A DNA stretch of 64,000 nucleotides, from NCBI GenBank assembly GCA_963763085.1, contig CAVXNB010000008.1, positions 522,603 to 586,602 on the forward strand. The letters run 5' to 3'. The first letter of the stretch is position 1; every line of letters starts with the position of its first letter. A program made the position numbers and the translations under genes. The notes below the pieces were generated by a model, which saw only the letters and a program-made list of their open reading frames with translations, ran no database searches and was not told the DNA's origin. This DNA comes from CAVXNB01 sp963763085. GTDB taxonomy: Bacteria > Actinomycetota > Acidimicrobiia > Acidimicrobiales > Bog-793. Of this stretch, positions 1-8,566 are shown one piece after another.

Positions 1-398
1 CATGTGCCGACGACGTTGACGTCGATCATCGTGCGGAACTGCTCCTCGGTGAGCTCCCACAAGAAACCGTAGGAGCAAATGCCGGCGTTTGCGACGACCA
101 CGTCGAGGCGACCGAGCGCCTCCACGCCGCGATCGACCGAGGCCTGCAGGCCGTCCATGTCCCTCGTGTCGGCCTGAAAGCTGACGATCCGGCGTCCAAG
201 CTCCTCGACGGCTCGAACGGTCTCGGCGAGGTCATCTTTCGCGGCGCCCTCGTAGCTCACCGTGGGAAGCGGCTCGCAGATGTCGATGGCGATGACGTCG
301 GCTCCCTCTTGAGCCAGCCGAATCGCCTCTGCCCTCCCCTGACCGCGTGCTGCACCGGTGATGAGCGCGACTTTGCCTTTGAAGCGCTGCTCCATCAT
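1..398 (-). CDS. SDR family oxidoreductase, mycofactocin-coupled type (C-terminus cut by window edge)
   Basis: The reverse strand reads an open frame from the ATG at 398 to the window edge, giving the first ~132 residues of a short-chain dehydrogenase. It opens with the Rossmann glycine motif TGAARGQGR, and VVVANAG follows near residue 105; both are typical of NAD(P)-dependent alcohol/ketone dehydrogenases. The GQGR form of the motif and the insert before the DLAET segment match the mycofactocin-associated SDR subfamily, whose tightly bound nicotinamide is thought to be recycled by the peptide cofactor mycofactocin. AGGAGG sits just upstream of two consecutive ATG codons (398 and 395). It is divergent from the thiolase at 588. 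The catalytic Tyr/Lys lie beyond the window edge and cannot be checked. A paralogue lies at 13046. Confidence 0.85.
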   Translation of the reverse strand, partial: MMEQRFKGKVALITGAARGQGRAEAIRLAQEGADVIAIDICEPLPTVSYEGAAKDDLAETVRAVEELGRRIVSFQADTRDMDGLQASVDRGVEALGRLDVVVANAGICSYGFLWELTEEQFRTMIDVNVVGT

Positions 399-587
399 GC
401 GACCTCCTGTCGGTGTCTCTTGACGATTGGAGTCACCGGCAGTTACCATAGTGTGGAACGAAGATCGACATCATGGAGTCGAGATATCCCGGGCACACAT
501 GTGGCGGAGACCTCTGGGGGATCTGAGCGAGCCTTTTCGTCAGGTTGCGGTCTTCGGCGGCGAGCCATGCAGCGAGGGACTGATTGA

Positions 588-1775
588 ATGGAAGCGCCCA
601 TCGTTCACGTGGCCGGTTACGCCAGGTCGCCGTTCGGGAAATTCGGCGGTGCCCTCCGGACGCTGACACTTCCGGAGCTCGGCGCCCACTCCGTGGCAGC
701 CGCTCTCCGGCGATCCGGCGTCGACCCCGACCGGGTCGACGAGGTTGCGATCGGGGTCAACTTTCCCGGTAGCGACCGATCGATCGCGAGGCAGGTGCAG
801 CTGCGTGCCGGCATCCCTGACGATCGGACCTCGTACACGGTCGACCGCGCATGCTGTTCGTCCCTGACGGCCATCAACATGGCGAGCAGGGGCATTCGCA
901 GCGGTGAGATCGGGCTCGCGGTCGCCGGCGGAGTGGAGAACCTCAGCCGTGTTCCGTACTTCCTTGAATCCGCTCGGTTCGGCCGGCGGCTCGGGGACAT
1001 CGTTCTCGCCGACCAGCTCGTCGTCTCGTGTCCGTACTCGGGCGTGGCCCGTGCGGTCCAGGCCTCGAACGAGGCTGCAATACACGGGATCGGTCGACAA
1101 GAGCAGGACGAGTGGGCCTGCCGCAGCCAGGAGCGCTACGCCGCCGCCCACGCGCGGCACTTCTTCGAGGACGAGATCGAGCCCGTCTCGATGGCTGACG
1201 CCGATGGCTCGGAGGTGACCCTCGACCACGACGAAGTCCCCAGACCCGAGACGTCGGTGGAGGTCCTGGGCCGGCTTCCGACCGTCAATGGGAGTGCGAC
1301 GGTGACGGCTGGGAACGCGCCCGATCTCAGCTCGGGCTCGGCGGTCCTCGTGCTGCAGGGCGGCCGAACCGGCCGCGGCGCGAGCGATGCCCGCATCATC
1401 GGCTGGTCGGCGGCCGCCGGTGATCCGCAGCGCATCGCCTCCATGCCCGCCGTAGCCGGGCAACTAGCCCTGAAGCAGGCCGGCCTGACGCTTGGCGACA
1501 TCGATGTCCTCGAGATCAACGAGGCATTTGCCGCAGTTCCGCTCGTGTCGACGCTCGTGCTTGCGTCAGGTGACAGGAGTGAGGCGATGCGCCTGCGCGA
1601 GCGCACCAACGTCAACGGAGGGGCGGTGGCCGTCGGGCACCCGACGGGCGCAACGGCGGCGCGACTCGTGATGACGGCCATCTCCGAGCTCCGCCGGCGA
1701 GGCGGGGGCACCGGGCTCGTGAGCATCTGCGGAGGGATCGGCGAGGCCGAGGCAGTGGTGGTCCACGTTGGATAG
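588..1775 (+). CDS. Thiolase family acyl-CoA acyltransferase
   Basis: A 395-residue protein of normal thiolase length, predicted to cleave 3-ketoacyl-CoA with CoA (or run the reverse condensation). The nucleophilic cysteine lies in VDRACCSSLTA (Cys89); NEAFA follows near residue 306, GHPTGA near 349 and the second catalytic cysteine in SICGGIG near 381, so the catalytic set looks complete. The neighbouring residue at the first site is Cys rather than the usual Gly, a mild deviation. GAGGGA sits about 9 nt before the ATG at 588. The 3' end overlaps the mutase gene by 8 nt, so the two are probably translationally coupled in a CoA-thioester degradation operon running to about 5.57 kb. The substrate is unknown. 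Confidence 0.9.
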   Translation: MEAPIVHVAGYARSPFGKFGGALRTLTLPELGAHSVAAALRRSGVDPDRVDEVAIGVNFPGSDRSIARQVQLRAGIPDDRTSYTVDRACCSSLTAINMASRGIRSGEIGLAVAGGVENLSRVPYFLESARFGRRLGDIVLADQLVVSCPYSGVARAVQASNEAAIHGIGRQEQDEWACRSQERYAAAHARHFFEDEIEPVSMADADGSEVTLDHDEVPRPETSVEVLGRLPTVNGSATVTAGNAPDLSSGSAVLVLQGGRTGRGASDARIIGWSAAAGDPQRIASMPAVAGQLALKQAGLTLGDIDVLEINEAFAAVPLVSTLVLASGDRSEAMRLRERTNVNGGAVAVGHPTGATAARLVMTAISELRRRGGGTGLVSICGGIGEAEAVVVHVG

Positions 1776-3438
1776 CGGCGACGATCCGGATCTCCGCACC
1801 GCCCTCGGTGCGTGGGAGTCGAAGCACGAGGATCGTCTCGGCCCGGGAGATGCCGGCGGCGAGACACTGTCGGGCCTCGAGGTCAAGGCCGTCTACACGC
1901 CCCTCGACGCGCCGGACGCGGATGCCTACCTGCGCCAGCTCGGGTTCCCAGGGGAACCGCCGTTTACGCGGGGCGTGCTGCCCGGGATGTACCGGGAACG
2001 CCTCTGGGTAATGGGCCAGTATTCGGGGGTTGCGAGCGCGACCGAGACGAACCTGCGTATCCGGTCGCTCCTCGCCCAGGGCCAGCGCGGATTCTCGATT
2101 GCCCTTGACCTGCCCACCCAGAACGGGCTGGATTCCGATCACCCCCTCTCCAAGGGAGAAGTCGGGCGGGTCGGAGTGCCCATCGACACCTTGGCCGACA
2201 TGGAGACGATGTTGGCGGGCATCCCGCTTGACGAGGTGGCACAGATTCGCACCACGGCGAACGCCATCGGTCCGATCGCGGTCGCCCTCTTCATCGCCGC
2301 TGCAGAGTCGCTCGGGTTCTCGCCCAACAGCTTTCGGGTCCTGCTCCAGAACGACGTGCTGAAGGAGTACCTCGCCCGCGGGACCTACGTCTTCCCCCCG
2401 CGCCCGGCGCTCAAGTTCGCCGTCGACGTCGTCGAGTACTGCTCCATCAATTTGCCGGAGTGGAAGCCCATCGAATTCTGCGGCTACCACATCCGCGACT
2501 CGGGGGCCACCGCCGTCCAGGAAGTGGCGATCGCGCTTGCGAACGGGATCGAGTACATCAACGCCTCACTCGAGCGCGGGTTGGACATCGATGCGTTCGC
2601 GCCGTCGATCTACCTGTTCCTGTCCGCTCACCTTGACGTCTTCGAGGAGGTCGCCAAGTTCCGCGCCGCTCGGCGGATGTGGCACAAGCTCCTCAAGTCC
2701 CGCTTCAACGCAAAGAACCCCGACAGCCTGAGCGCCAATATCTTCTGCTACACGCTCGGCAGTCCCCAGACGGCACAGGAGCCTCTGAACAACATCGTCC
2801 GGATCGCCTACCAGTCGATGGCCGCCGTCCTCGGTGGCGTCCAGACACTCGCCACGTCTTCCTACGACGAGGCGCTGGGGCTGCCGTCGGTGGACGCGGT
2901 CCGAATCGCGCTTCGCACGCAGCAGATACTGGCATTCGAGACCGGCGTGGCCCGGACGGCCGATCCGTTGGGCGGCTCCTATTTCGTCGAGAGCCTCACC
3001 GACGAGTTCGAAGAGGCCGCCTGGGCGTACATGTCACGAATCGAAGCCGAAGACGGGGCGCTCTGCGCGTTGGAGTCCGGGTGGCTGCACGGAGAGCTCG
3101 AGGCGCAGGCCTATCGGCACCAGGTTGCCGTCGACTCCGGGGACCATGTGGTCGTCGGAGTCAACCGGTTCACGGTCGACTCGGCGTCGTCCGGGGCCTC
3201 GGCGCTGACCGCGAATCTGCAGACCGAGAAGGAGCAGGTTCAACGGCTGGACGAGGTCAAGCGGACCAGAAGCGCCGAGCGTGTCCGCAGCTCTCTCGAG
3301 CAGCTCGACAAGGTCGCCGACGCCGGCGAGAACACGATCCCGGCCCTGCTCGAGGCCGTCCGTGCGTACGCGACCGTCGGCGAGATCTGTGACGTCCTGG
3401 CGAGTAGGTGGGGGAGATTCGATGACCACCATCGCTGA
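1768..3438 (+). CDS. Methylmalonyl-CoA mutase family protein, large (substrate-binding) subunit
   Basis: A 556-residue homologue of the TIM-barrel subunit of adenosylcobalamin-dependent acyl-CoA mutases, covering FTRGVLPGMY, ALDLPTQNGLDSDHP and TADPLGGSYFVE. It lacks the C-terminal B12-binding domain, so a separate small subunit must bind cobalamin; none is seen in this window. In methylmalonyl-CoA mutase the segment after FTRG carries a substrate-gating tyrosine (RGPYATMY). Here the aligned residue is Leu, and the usual ATHRGYDSD-type motif is replaced by LPTQNGLDSD. This argues for a substrate other than methylmalonyl-CoA, such as isobutyryl-, 2-hydroxyisobutyryl- or another branched acyl-CoA. 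TTG start at 1768 inside the thiolase 3' end; it overlaps the following ligase gene by 17 nt. Confidence 0.88.
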   Translation: MDSGDDPDLRTALGAWESKHEDRLGPGDAGGETLSGLEVKAVYTPLDAPDADAYLRQLGFPGEPPFTRGVLPGMYRERLWVMGQYSGVASATETNLRIRSLLAQGQRGFSIALDLPTQNGLDSDHPLSKGEVGRVGVPIDTLADMETMLAGIPLDEVAQIRTTANAIGPIAVALFIAAAESLGFSPNSFRVLLQNDVLKEYLARGTYVFPPRPALKFAVDVVEYCSINLPEWKPIEFCGYHIRDSGATAVQEVAIALANGIEYINASLERGLDIDAFAPSIYLFLSAHLDVFEEVAKFRAARRMWHKLLKSRFNAKNPDSLSANIFCYTLGSPQTAQEPLNNIVRIAYQSMAAVLGGVQTLATSSYDEALGLPSVDAVRIALRTQQILAFETGVARTADPLGGSYFVESLTDEFEEAAWAYMSRIEAEDGALCALESGWLHGELEAQAYRHQVAVDSGDHVVVGVNRFTVDSASSGASALTANLQTEKEQVQRLDEVKRTRSAERVRSSLEQLDKVADAGENTIPALLEAVRAYATVGEICDVLASRWGRFDDHHR

Positions 3439-4945
3439 GCTCGTCGAGCGCGCGAGCCGACGATTCGCGCAACGGACCGCCGTCGTCGACGGCGATCGCC
3501 GGCTGACCTTCGCCGAGGTCGGCGACCGCTCGAGTCGGTTGGCCAATGCGCTCGGGGCACTCTCGCCGGGCTCGGGCTCGAGGGCTGCGATCCTCATGGG
3601 CAACCGGCTCGAATTCGTCGAGATCGACTTCGCCATCGCGCGGGCCGGCAAGGTCAAGGTTCCCATCAACCCCCGGCTGACCGATGCCGAACGGAGCTAC
3701 ATGCTCTCGAACTGCGGGGCCGACGTGCTGTTCACCGAACGGTCAGAGCGGGAACGCGTCGAGTCCATGCGCTCTGGGCTGCCGGACCTCGAACACGTCG
3801 TCGTGGTCGACGAGCCCGACTCGTACGGGGATCTTCTGGCGAGCGCCAGCGCGCTCCGGCCATCGGTTGCGATCGACCCGGACGATCCGAGCATGATCCT
3901 GCACACCTCGGGCACCACCGGCCGTCCCAAAGGTGCCACGACGTCCCAGCGCGCCCGCGTCTCGTCGGCGCTGAACATGCTGCTCGACGAGTTCAGCGCC
4001 GACGAACGAGACGGCATGGTGCACGTCGCCCCGATGTCGCACGGGTCCGGATCGAAGATCCTCGCCTACTTCATGCGCGGTGCCCGGAACATCACCCTCG
4101 CCAAGTTCGATCCAGGCTCGTTTTTCGAGGCGGTGTCGTCTTCGGGGGGGACGAGCACGTTCGTCGTGCCGACGATGATCCGGATGCTGCTGGACTCCCC
4201 GCACTGCACGCCCGCCAGTGTGGCGGGCATCCGCAACATCACCTACGGGGGAGCGCCCATGCCGGTCGCGCTCGCGGAAGAGGCGATGAGCGTGTTCGGG
4301 GCTGTGCTCACCCAGGTGTACGGGTCGTGCGAGGCTCCCCATCCGGTCACTGTGCTCTCGCAGAAGGAGCACGCAGCCGATGGGCACGCGCAACTGGGCT
4401 CGTCCGGTTTTCCCGCCACCGGCGTCCAGATCCGCGTCGTCGACAAGCAGGGCCAGGACGTCACCGCCGGCGAGCCCGGCGAGCTGTGGATCCGTGGTTC
4501 GAACGTGATGTCCGGGTACTGGCGCGACCCGGACGCGACCGGGCAGGTCTTCACTGACGGGTGGTACCGGAGCGGGGATGTCGCCGCGTTGTCGGAGTCG
4601 GGGCTCATGACCATCGTCGGACGTGAGCGGGACATGCTCATCTCCGGGGGGCTGAACGTCTACCCGGCCGAGGTCGAGGCCGTGCTGCACCGGCATCAGG
4701 GGATCAGCGAAGCGGCGGTGTTCGGTGTCCCCGATGCGCTCTGGGGGGAGGTCGTCGCGGCGGCGATCGTGACGCGTGAAGGGAGCACGGCCAGCGAAGC
4801 CGACATCCTGCGTCACTGCACCGGTTCACTGGCGGGCTACAAGCTGCCGCGTCGGATCATCTTCGTCGACGCGTTGCCGAAGGGCAGCACCGGAAAGGTG
4901 TCCAAGGTGGAGCTGGCGGAGATGGCAGCGCGAGGAAGGGGCTGA
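3422..4945 (+). CDS. AMP-forming acyl-CoA synthetase
   Basis: A 507-residue ANL-superfamily ligase predicted to activate a carboxylic acid to its acyl-CoA through an acyl-adenylate. Visible motifs: the P-loop HTSGTTGRPKGA near residue 161, the YGSCEAP (A5) region, GWYRSGDVA (A7), GRERDMLISGGLNVYPAEVE (A8 hinge) and the C-terminal catalytic Lys in GSTGKVSK. The frame is open from 3281, but the ATG at 3422, preceded by GGGGGAG at 5 nt, starts directly before the conserved N-terminus and leaves only 17 nt of overlap with the mutase. It sits in the mutase operon and may supply its acyl-CoA substrate, but specificity cannot be read. Confidence 0.9.
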   Translation: MTTIAELVERASRRFAQRTAVVDGDRRLTFAEVGDRSSRLANALGALSPGSGSRAAILMGNRLEFVEIDFAIARAGKVKVPINPRLTDAERSYMLSNCGADVLFTERSERERVESMRSGLPDLEHVVVVDEPDSYGDLLASASALRPSVAIDPDDPSMILHTSGTTGRPKGATTSQRARVSSALNMLLDEFSADERDGMVHVAPMSHGSGSKILAYFMRGARNITLAKFDPGSFFEAVSSSGGTSTFVVPTMIRMLLDSPHCTPASVAGIRNITYGGAPMPVALAEEAMSVFGAVLTQVYGSCEAPHPVTVLSQKEHAADGHAQLGSSGFPATGVQIRVVDKQGQDVTAGEPGELWIRGSNVMSGYWRDPDATGQVFTDGWYRSGDVAALSESGLMTIVGRERDMLISGGLNVYPAEVEAVLHRHQGISEAAVFGVPDALWGEVVAAAIVTREGSTASEADILRHCTGSLAGYKLPRRIIFVDALPKGSTGKVSKVELAEMAARGRG

Positions 4946-4947
4946 CT

Positions 4948-5568
4948 ATGACTCAGGAGGGTTACGCCAAGGACCACCTGCTGTTCTATCCCGGCGCAGG
5001 GCTGTCCGCCTCGGAGCGCGATCGCATGGAGCGGTACGACATCTCGATCGCGGAGGTGACGGTCGATCATCTCGTCTACAGCATGGGCAGGCAGATCGAG
5101 AACAATTTCCAGTCCTTCTACACCGTTGCCGAGGAGCTCGTCGGCAAGGAGTCCGCTCTGGCCATCGCCCGCGAGATAGGCCGGCGGTACGGCGGCCAGG
5201 GTTATGCGAAGTTACTCAAGGCCCAGGGCCGGGAGGGCCGAGGTGAGCCTCGGATGATGGCGCTGTACCAGGACCTCGTGCACTCGATCCGGGGCCCGAA
5301 GCACGCGTCAGCGCTGTTCGCCGAGTATGACGACACGAGATGCGTGGTTCGCAGGGACCATTGCATCTACTTCAGCGAGGAGAACCCGAGGAACGGCCCG
5401 TACACCGAGGCGTTCGAGGCCGGATGCTTCGAGGGGTACGTCGCTGCGGACGACAACCTGCTGGCCGTCGAGGTGAAGCACTGCCGGTTCCAAGGGGCCG
5501 AGGGATGCGAGCAGCACTGGGTCTTCAAGCCGGCGGGGGAGCGGCTCGCACCGATCACCAGCGCGTGA
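4948..5568 (+). CDS. Cysteine-motif protein resembling V4R / ATC-hydrolase-like domains, function unknown
   Basis: A 206-residue soluble protein, 2 nt after the ligase stop and so last in the catabolic operon. The C-terminal third has regularly spaced cysteines (DHCIYF, EAGCFEGYV, VKHCRFQGAEGCEQHW). The pattern of a Cys, a Cys/Gly hydrophobic stretch, then a C-x-x-x-G-x-x-x-C pair is what V4R (4-vinyl reductase-type small-molecule or metal binding) domains and the related L-2-amino-thiazoline-4-carboxylate hydrolase family look like. No signal peptide or membrane segment is visible. In this context it could be a ligand- or substrate-binding accessory protein or an unusual hydrolase. The family assignment is by pattern only. 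Confidence 0.75.
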   Translation: MTQEGYAKDHLLFYPGAGLSASERDRMERYDISIAEVTVDHLVYSMGRQIENNFQSFYTVAEELVGKESALAIAREIGRRYGGQGYAKLLKAQGREGRGEPRMMALYQDLVHSIRGPKHASALFAEYDDTRCVVRRDHCIYFSEENPRNGPYTEAFEAGCFEGYVAADDNLLAVEVKHCRFQGAEGCEQHWVFKPAGERLAPITSA

Positions 5569-5589
5569 GGGCCTGCGTGTGAACTTGCC

Positions 5590-5610
5590 GCCGGCGCTAC
5601 CGGCGCCGGC
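5590..5610. terminator. GC-rich hairpin between convergent genes (possible bidirectional terminator)
   Basis: A perfect 8-bp stem, GCCGGCGC at 5590-5597 paired with GCGCCGGC at 5603-5610 around a 5-nt loop, lies at the meeting point of the genes ending at 5568 (+) and 5597 (-). There is no T-run, so it is not a classical intrinsic terminator, but actinobacterial terminators often lack one. It overlaps the last codons of the minus-strand ligase. Confidence 0.3.
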
Positions 5611-7189
5611 CGGAGCCGCGGTCGTAATGGTGCGCGGCTAGCGCGCCCTCCAATTTGTACTTCTCGACCCGGCCGCTCGGCGTCTTCGGCAGCTCTGCCA
5701 CCTCCTCGTAGAAACGTGGAACCATGAACGCCGGCAGCCTCTTCTCACAGAATTGGGCGACCTCGTGAAGGTCGAGCGAAGCGACCTCCTCCCGGGAGAC
5801 GAGCACGACGCGGAGATCGTCTTCTCCGACCTCCGAGGGGTGAGCGAGGGCGGCGACGTCGGAGACGCCCGGGTGCGTGCGGAGGAACTCCTCGATTTCC
5901 CACGCCGAGATGTTCTGGCCACGCCTGCGGATCACGTCCTTGTTGCGACCTTGGTAGAAGAAATATCCGTCGGCGTCGCGGCGGGCGAGATCGCCGGTGT
6001 GGAACCACAGATCGCGGAACGCCACGGCCGTCATCTCGGCCTTGTTGAGGTATCCGAGCATGAGACTGGCCGGCTCGCGTGGCCGGAGCAGGATCTCGCC
6101 GGTCTCACCCACAGGCACGTCACAGCCGTTCGCATCTCCGAGGCGGATCTCCCAGTCGTCCGACACGCGGCCGCATGAGCCTGGCACGACAGGGTCGTCG
6201 AGACGGTTGTAGATGGCGTTGCCGGCCTCGGTGAGCCCGTAGCTCTCGATCAGCTTGACGCCGAAACGCTCCTCGAAGTCGGGGTCGTGTTGGGCGTTGA
6301 ACATGCAACGCAGCGGGTTGTCCCGGTCCTCGCTCCGCACCGGTGCTTGCGCCAGCATCTTCGGAATGCTGAAGACGCAGTGCGCGACGGTCGCGTTGTG
6401 CGCCCGGACGTCGTCCCAGAAGGAGCTGACACTGAACTTGTCGCGCAGCGCGATGCTCGACCCGACGAGCGCAACTGAGAGCACGCCTCGGAGCAGGCCC
6501 ATCGAGTAGAAGAGCGGAAGCGGCGAATACAGCGTGTCGCTGGAGGTGAAGTTGCAGATGCGAAGCACTTCGACGGCCTTCGTCAGGGCGTGGCCGTTGC
6601 TGATCATGATGCCCTTGGAAGGTCCCGTTGTCCCCGACGAGTAGACGACGCAGTGCAGATCGTTGTGGGAGACCGCCGGCGAAGCACCCGGCGGGTCGAG
6701 GGCGTGGCCGTTCCTGACCGCCCCGATCGCAGCAACCTCGATCCGTGCAAAGCGGCCCGCCCAGCGATCGGCGGTGGAGGCGTCGCCCGGCACGAGGACC
6801 GTCTGCAGGTGTGAAAGCAGGTCTTCGGATTCGAGCAGTGCCGGCAGGAACTCCTCGTCGGCGATCAGCACCCGGCACCCAGCATCGTTCAGGACGTACT
6901 CGAGCATGTGGCCGCGAAACGCGGTGTTCACGAGCACGACGGCCGCGCCCCGAGTTGCGATGCCGAAGTACAGCTCGACGTACTCGATCGAATTGGGCAG
7001 CATGAGCCCCACGAGCTCCGAGCGTTCCACGCCGATCCGGGCAAGCGATGCGGCGTGCTCGAGGGCGTTGCGATGGACTCTGTCATAGCTCGCCACCTCG
7101 CTGCCGAACCGGATGAAGGGCTTGTCGCCGTCGGTGTGGGCGCGTCGCGAGAGCACGTCGCGCACGATGAGCTCGTCGAGGGCCAACAC
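5597..7189 (-). CDS. AMP-forming acyl-CoA synthetase, CaiC-like
   Basis: A 530-residue ANL ligase, similar in layout to crotonobetaine/carnitine-CoA ligases. Motifs: YSSGTTGPSKGIM near residue 192, ESYGLTEAG (A5), WFHTGDLARRDADGYFF (A7), GRNKDVIRRRGQNISAWEIE (A8) and the catalytic Lys in PSGRVEKYKL near the end. It is last in a five-gene minus-strand operon (cyclase, thiolase-like, OB-fold, PrpD, ligase) and directly abuts the PrpD stop. It differs clearly in sequence from the ligase at 3422, so the island activates at least two acids or acts on both ends of one pathway. Substrate unknown. Confidence 0.88.
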   Translation of the reverse strand: MLALDELIVRDVLSRRAHTDGDKPFIRFGSEVASYDRVHRNALEHAASLARIGVERSELVGLMLPNSIEYVELYFGIATRGAAVVLVNTAFRGHMLEYVLNDAGCRVLIADEEFLPALLESEDLLSHLQTVLVPGDASTADRWAGRFARIEVAAIGAVRNGHALDPPGASPAVSHNDLHCVVYSSGTTGPSKGIMISNGHALTKAVEVLRICNFTSSDTLYSPLPLFYSMGLLRGVLSVALVGSSIALRDKFSVSSFWDDVRAHNATVAHCVFSIPKMLAQAPVRSEDRDNPLRCMFNAQHDPDFEERFGVKLIESYGLTEAGNAIYNRLDDPVVPGSCGRVSDDWEIRLGDANGCDVPVGETGEILLRPREPASLMLGYLNKAEMTAVAFRDLWFHTGDLARRDADGYFFYQGRNKDVIRRRGQNISAWEIEEFLRTHPGVSDVAALAHPSEVGEDDLRVVLVSREEVASLDLHEVAQFCEKRLPAFMVPRFYEEVAELPKTPSGRVEKYKLEGALAAHHYDRGSGRRR

Positions 7190-8566
7190 TTAGACTCCGC
7201 TGCTTGCCAGAAGCGCAGCCAACATGGCGATGTCGGGTACCTCCTCGAGGTGCAACACGGTCGACACGAGCTCATCGAAGCGGCCTTGGCCCAGGAACCC
7301 TTCGCTGCACTCGCGCGCCTTCTCCACCACCTCGGCATCCGTCAGGGGGCGCTCGGGATACCCCTTCGGGATGTCAACCCGCGCCGTGAGCTCGCGCCCG
7401 TCCCGAAGCCGGACCGTGACGACCGAAGGAAAGTAGGCGAGATTGACCGGGATCGAGTCGTCCACCACGACCTCGACCCGTTCCATGACGGGCACGAGCC
7501 GGGGATCGGCCGCGCGGTCGTCGCGGTACTGTGCGAGTCCGCCCCGCCCGTCCAACAGGCAGACCGCGACGCTGTACTCCATGCTGAACTTGCCTTCCAG
7601 CCCGCTCTGGGTCACATGGTGCACGAGAATGTTCGGGATCAGCCGGTTGACGCGGCACTCGATTCCGAGCACGTCCTCGGGCGAGAACGGATCGGATTCG
7701 AGGAGCTCGAGGAGCGCATCCTGGGCGGAGTGGATCGCTCCACAACACGCGAAGCGCTTCAGGGCGATCCCGGACTCCACAACCTCAAATGGGGCGCCGG
7801 TCGCGAAAGCCTCGAAGAGATCGGGGACTCGCTCGAGGCTCGAGAACACGTCGAGGAAGCCGTTCGTACCCTCGAGGACCGAGCGGTCCGCCGTGAACCC
7901 CTTCTCGGCGAGGCCGGCGGCCTGCAGCCCGTGGAAGGCCGCCTGGCCGGCGTGGAGCGGCTTGACCATGCTCCCGAAGTTCTTCCGGATGCTGGAGGCA
8001 GACGACGCGGCGATCCCGAGCGCGTGACGGCTCGTGTCTGCATCAAGGCCGAGGGCCCTGCAGGCGGCAATCGCGGCGCCGAGCGCGCCGACTGTCCCCG
8101 TGCTGTGCCATCCGCGCTCGTAGTGCTCCGGGTTCAGCTCACGACACAGACGCGCCTGGATCTCGAAACCGGCCACATACCCCCCGAGGAACTGCCTGCC
8201 CGACAGGTGGCGGGACTCTCCAACCGCGAGAAGCGCGGGGACCAGCGTCGCACTGGGATGGATCATGCGCATGGAGACGTCGTCAAAATCGAGCGCATGA
8301 GCGGAGGTGCCGTTGGCCAAGGCGGCGAGCGGTGCCGAGGCGCGCAACGGTGTCCCGACGATCACGGCGTCGCGTCTGCCGCTTGTCTCTTGTGCCCAAT
8401 CCGAGACCAAACGTGCGCTGTCCGAGTCGCTGCCGGCGACGCAGCACGAGATGAGGTCGAGGATTGCGAGCTTGATCGTGTGCACCGTCGGCGGCGGCAG
8501 ATCCTCGATCGTGCACGCCAGCGCGGTCCGGACCACCAATCCGGTCAGGTCCTCTCGTTCGTTCAT
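7190..8566 (-). CDS. MmgE/PrpD family protein
   Basis: A 458-residue member of the MmgE/PrpD family. Its characterised members are 2-methylcitrate dehydratase and aconitate decarboxylase, but many have unknown substrates. The family look is clear: an N-terminal LAILDLISCCVAGSDS segment, the conserved GTSAHALDFDD region near residue 95 that frames the active site, and a C-terminal lid domain with FSMEYSVAVCLLDG. The frame is open upstream to 8902, but the ATG at 8566 fits the family N-terminus and overlaps the OB-fold gene stop by 4 nt (ATGA), giving coupled translation. With a CoA ligase downstream and a thiolase-like pair upstream, it probably dehydrates or rearranges a hydroxy-acid intermediate; this is inference. 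Confidence 0.88.
   Translation of the reverse strand: MNEREDLTGLVVRTALACTIEDLPPPTVHTIKLAILDLISCCVAGSDSDSARLVSDWAQETSGRRDAVIVGTPLRASAPLAALANGTSAHALDFDDVSMRMIHPSATLVPALLAVGESRHLSGRQFLGGYVAGFEIQARLCRELNPEHYERGWHSTGTVGALGAAIAACRALGLDADTSRHALGIAASSASSIRKNFGSMVKPLHAGQAAFHGLQAAGLAEKGFTADRSVLEGTNGFLDVFSSLERVPDLFEAFATGAPFEVVESGIALKRFACCGAIHSAQDALLELLESDPFSPEDVLGIECRVNRLIPNILVHHVTQSGLEGKFSMEYSVAVCLLDGRGGLAQYRDDRAADPRLVPVMERVEVVVDDSIPVNLAYFPSVVTVRLRDGRELTARVDIPKGYPERPLTDAEVVEKARECSEGFLGQGRFDELVSTVLHLEEVPDIAMLAALLASSGV

Noticed and set aside
540..1463. 307-codon minus-strand open frame
   Set aside because: Antisense to the thiolase gene; translation is Arg/Gly/Asp-rich with no motif, a common artefact in GC-rich DNA.
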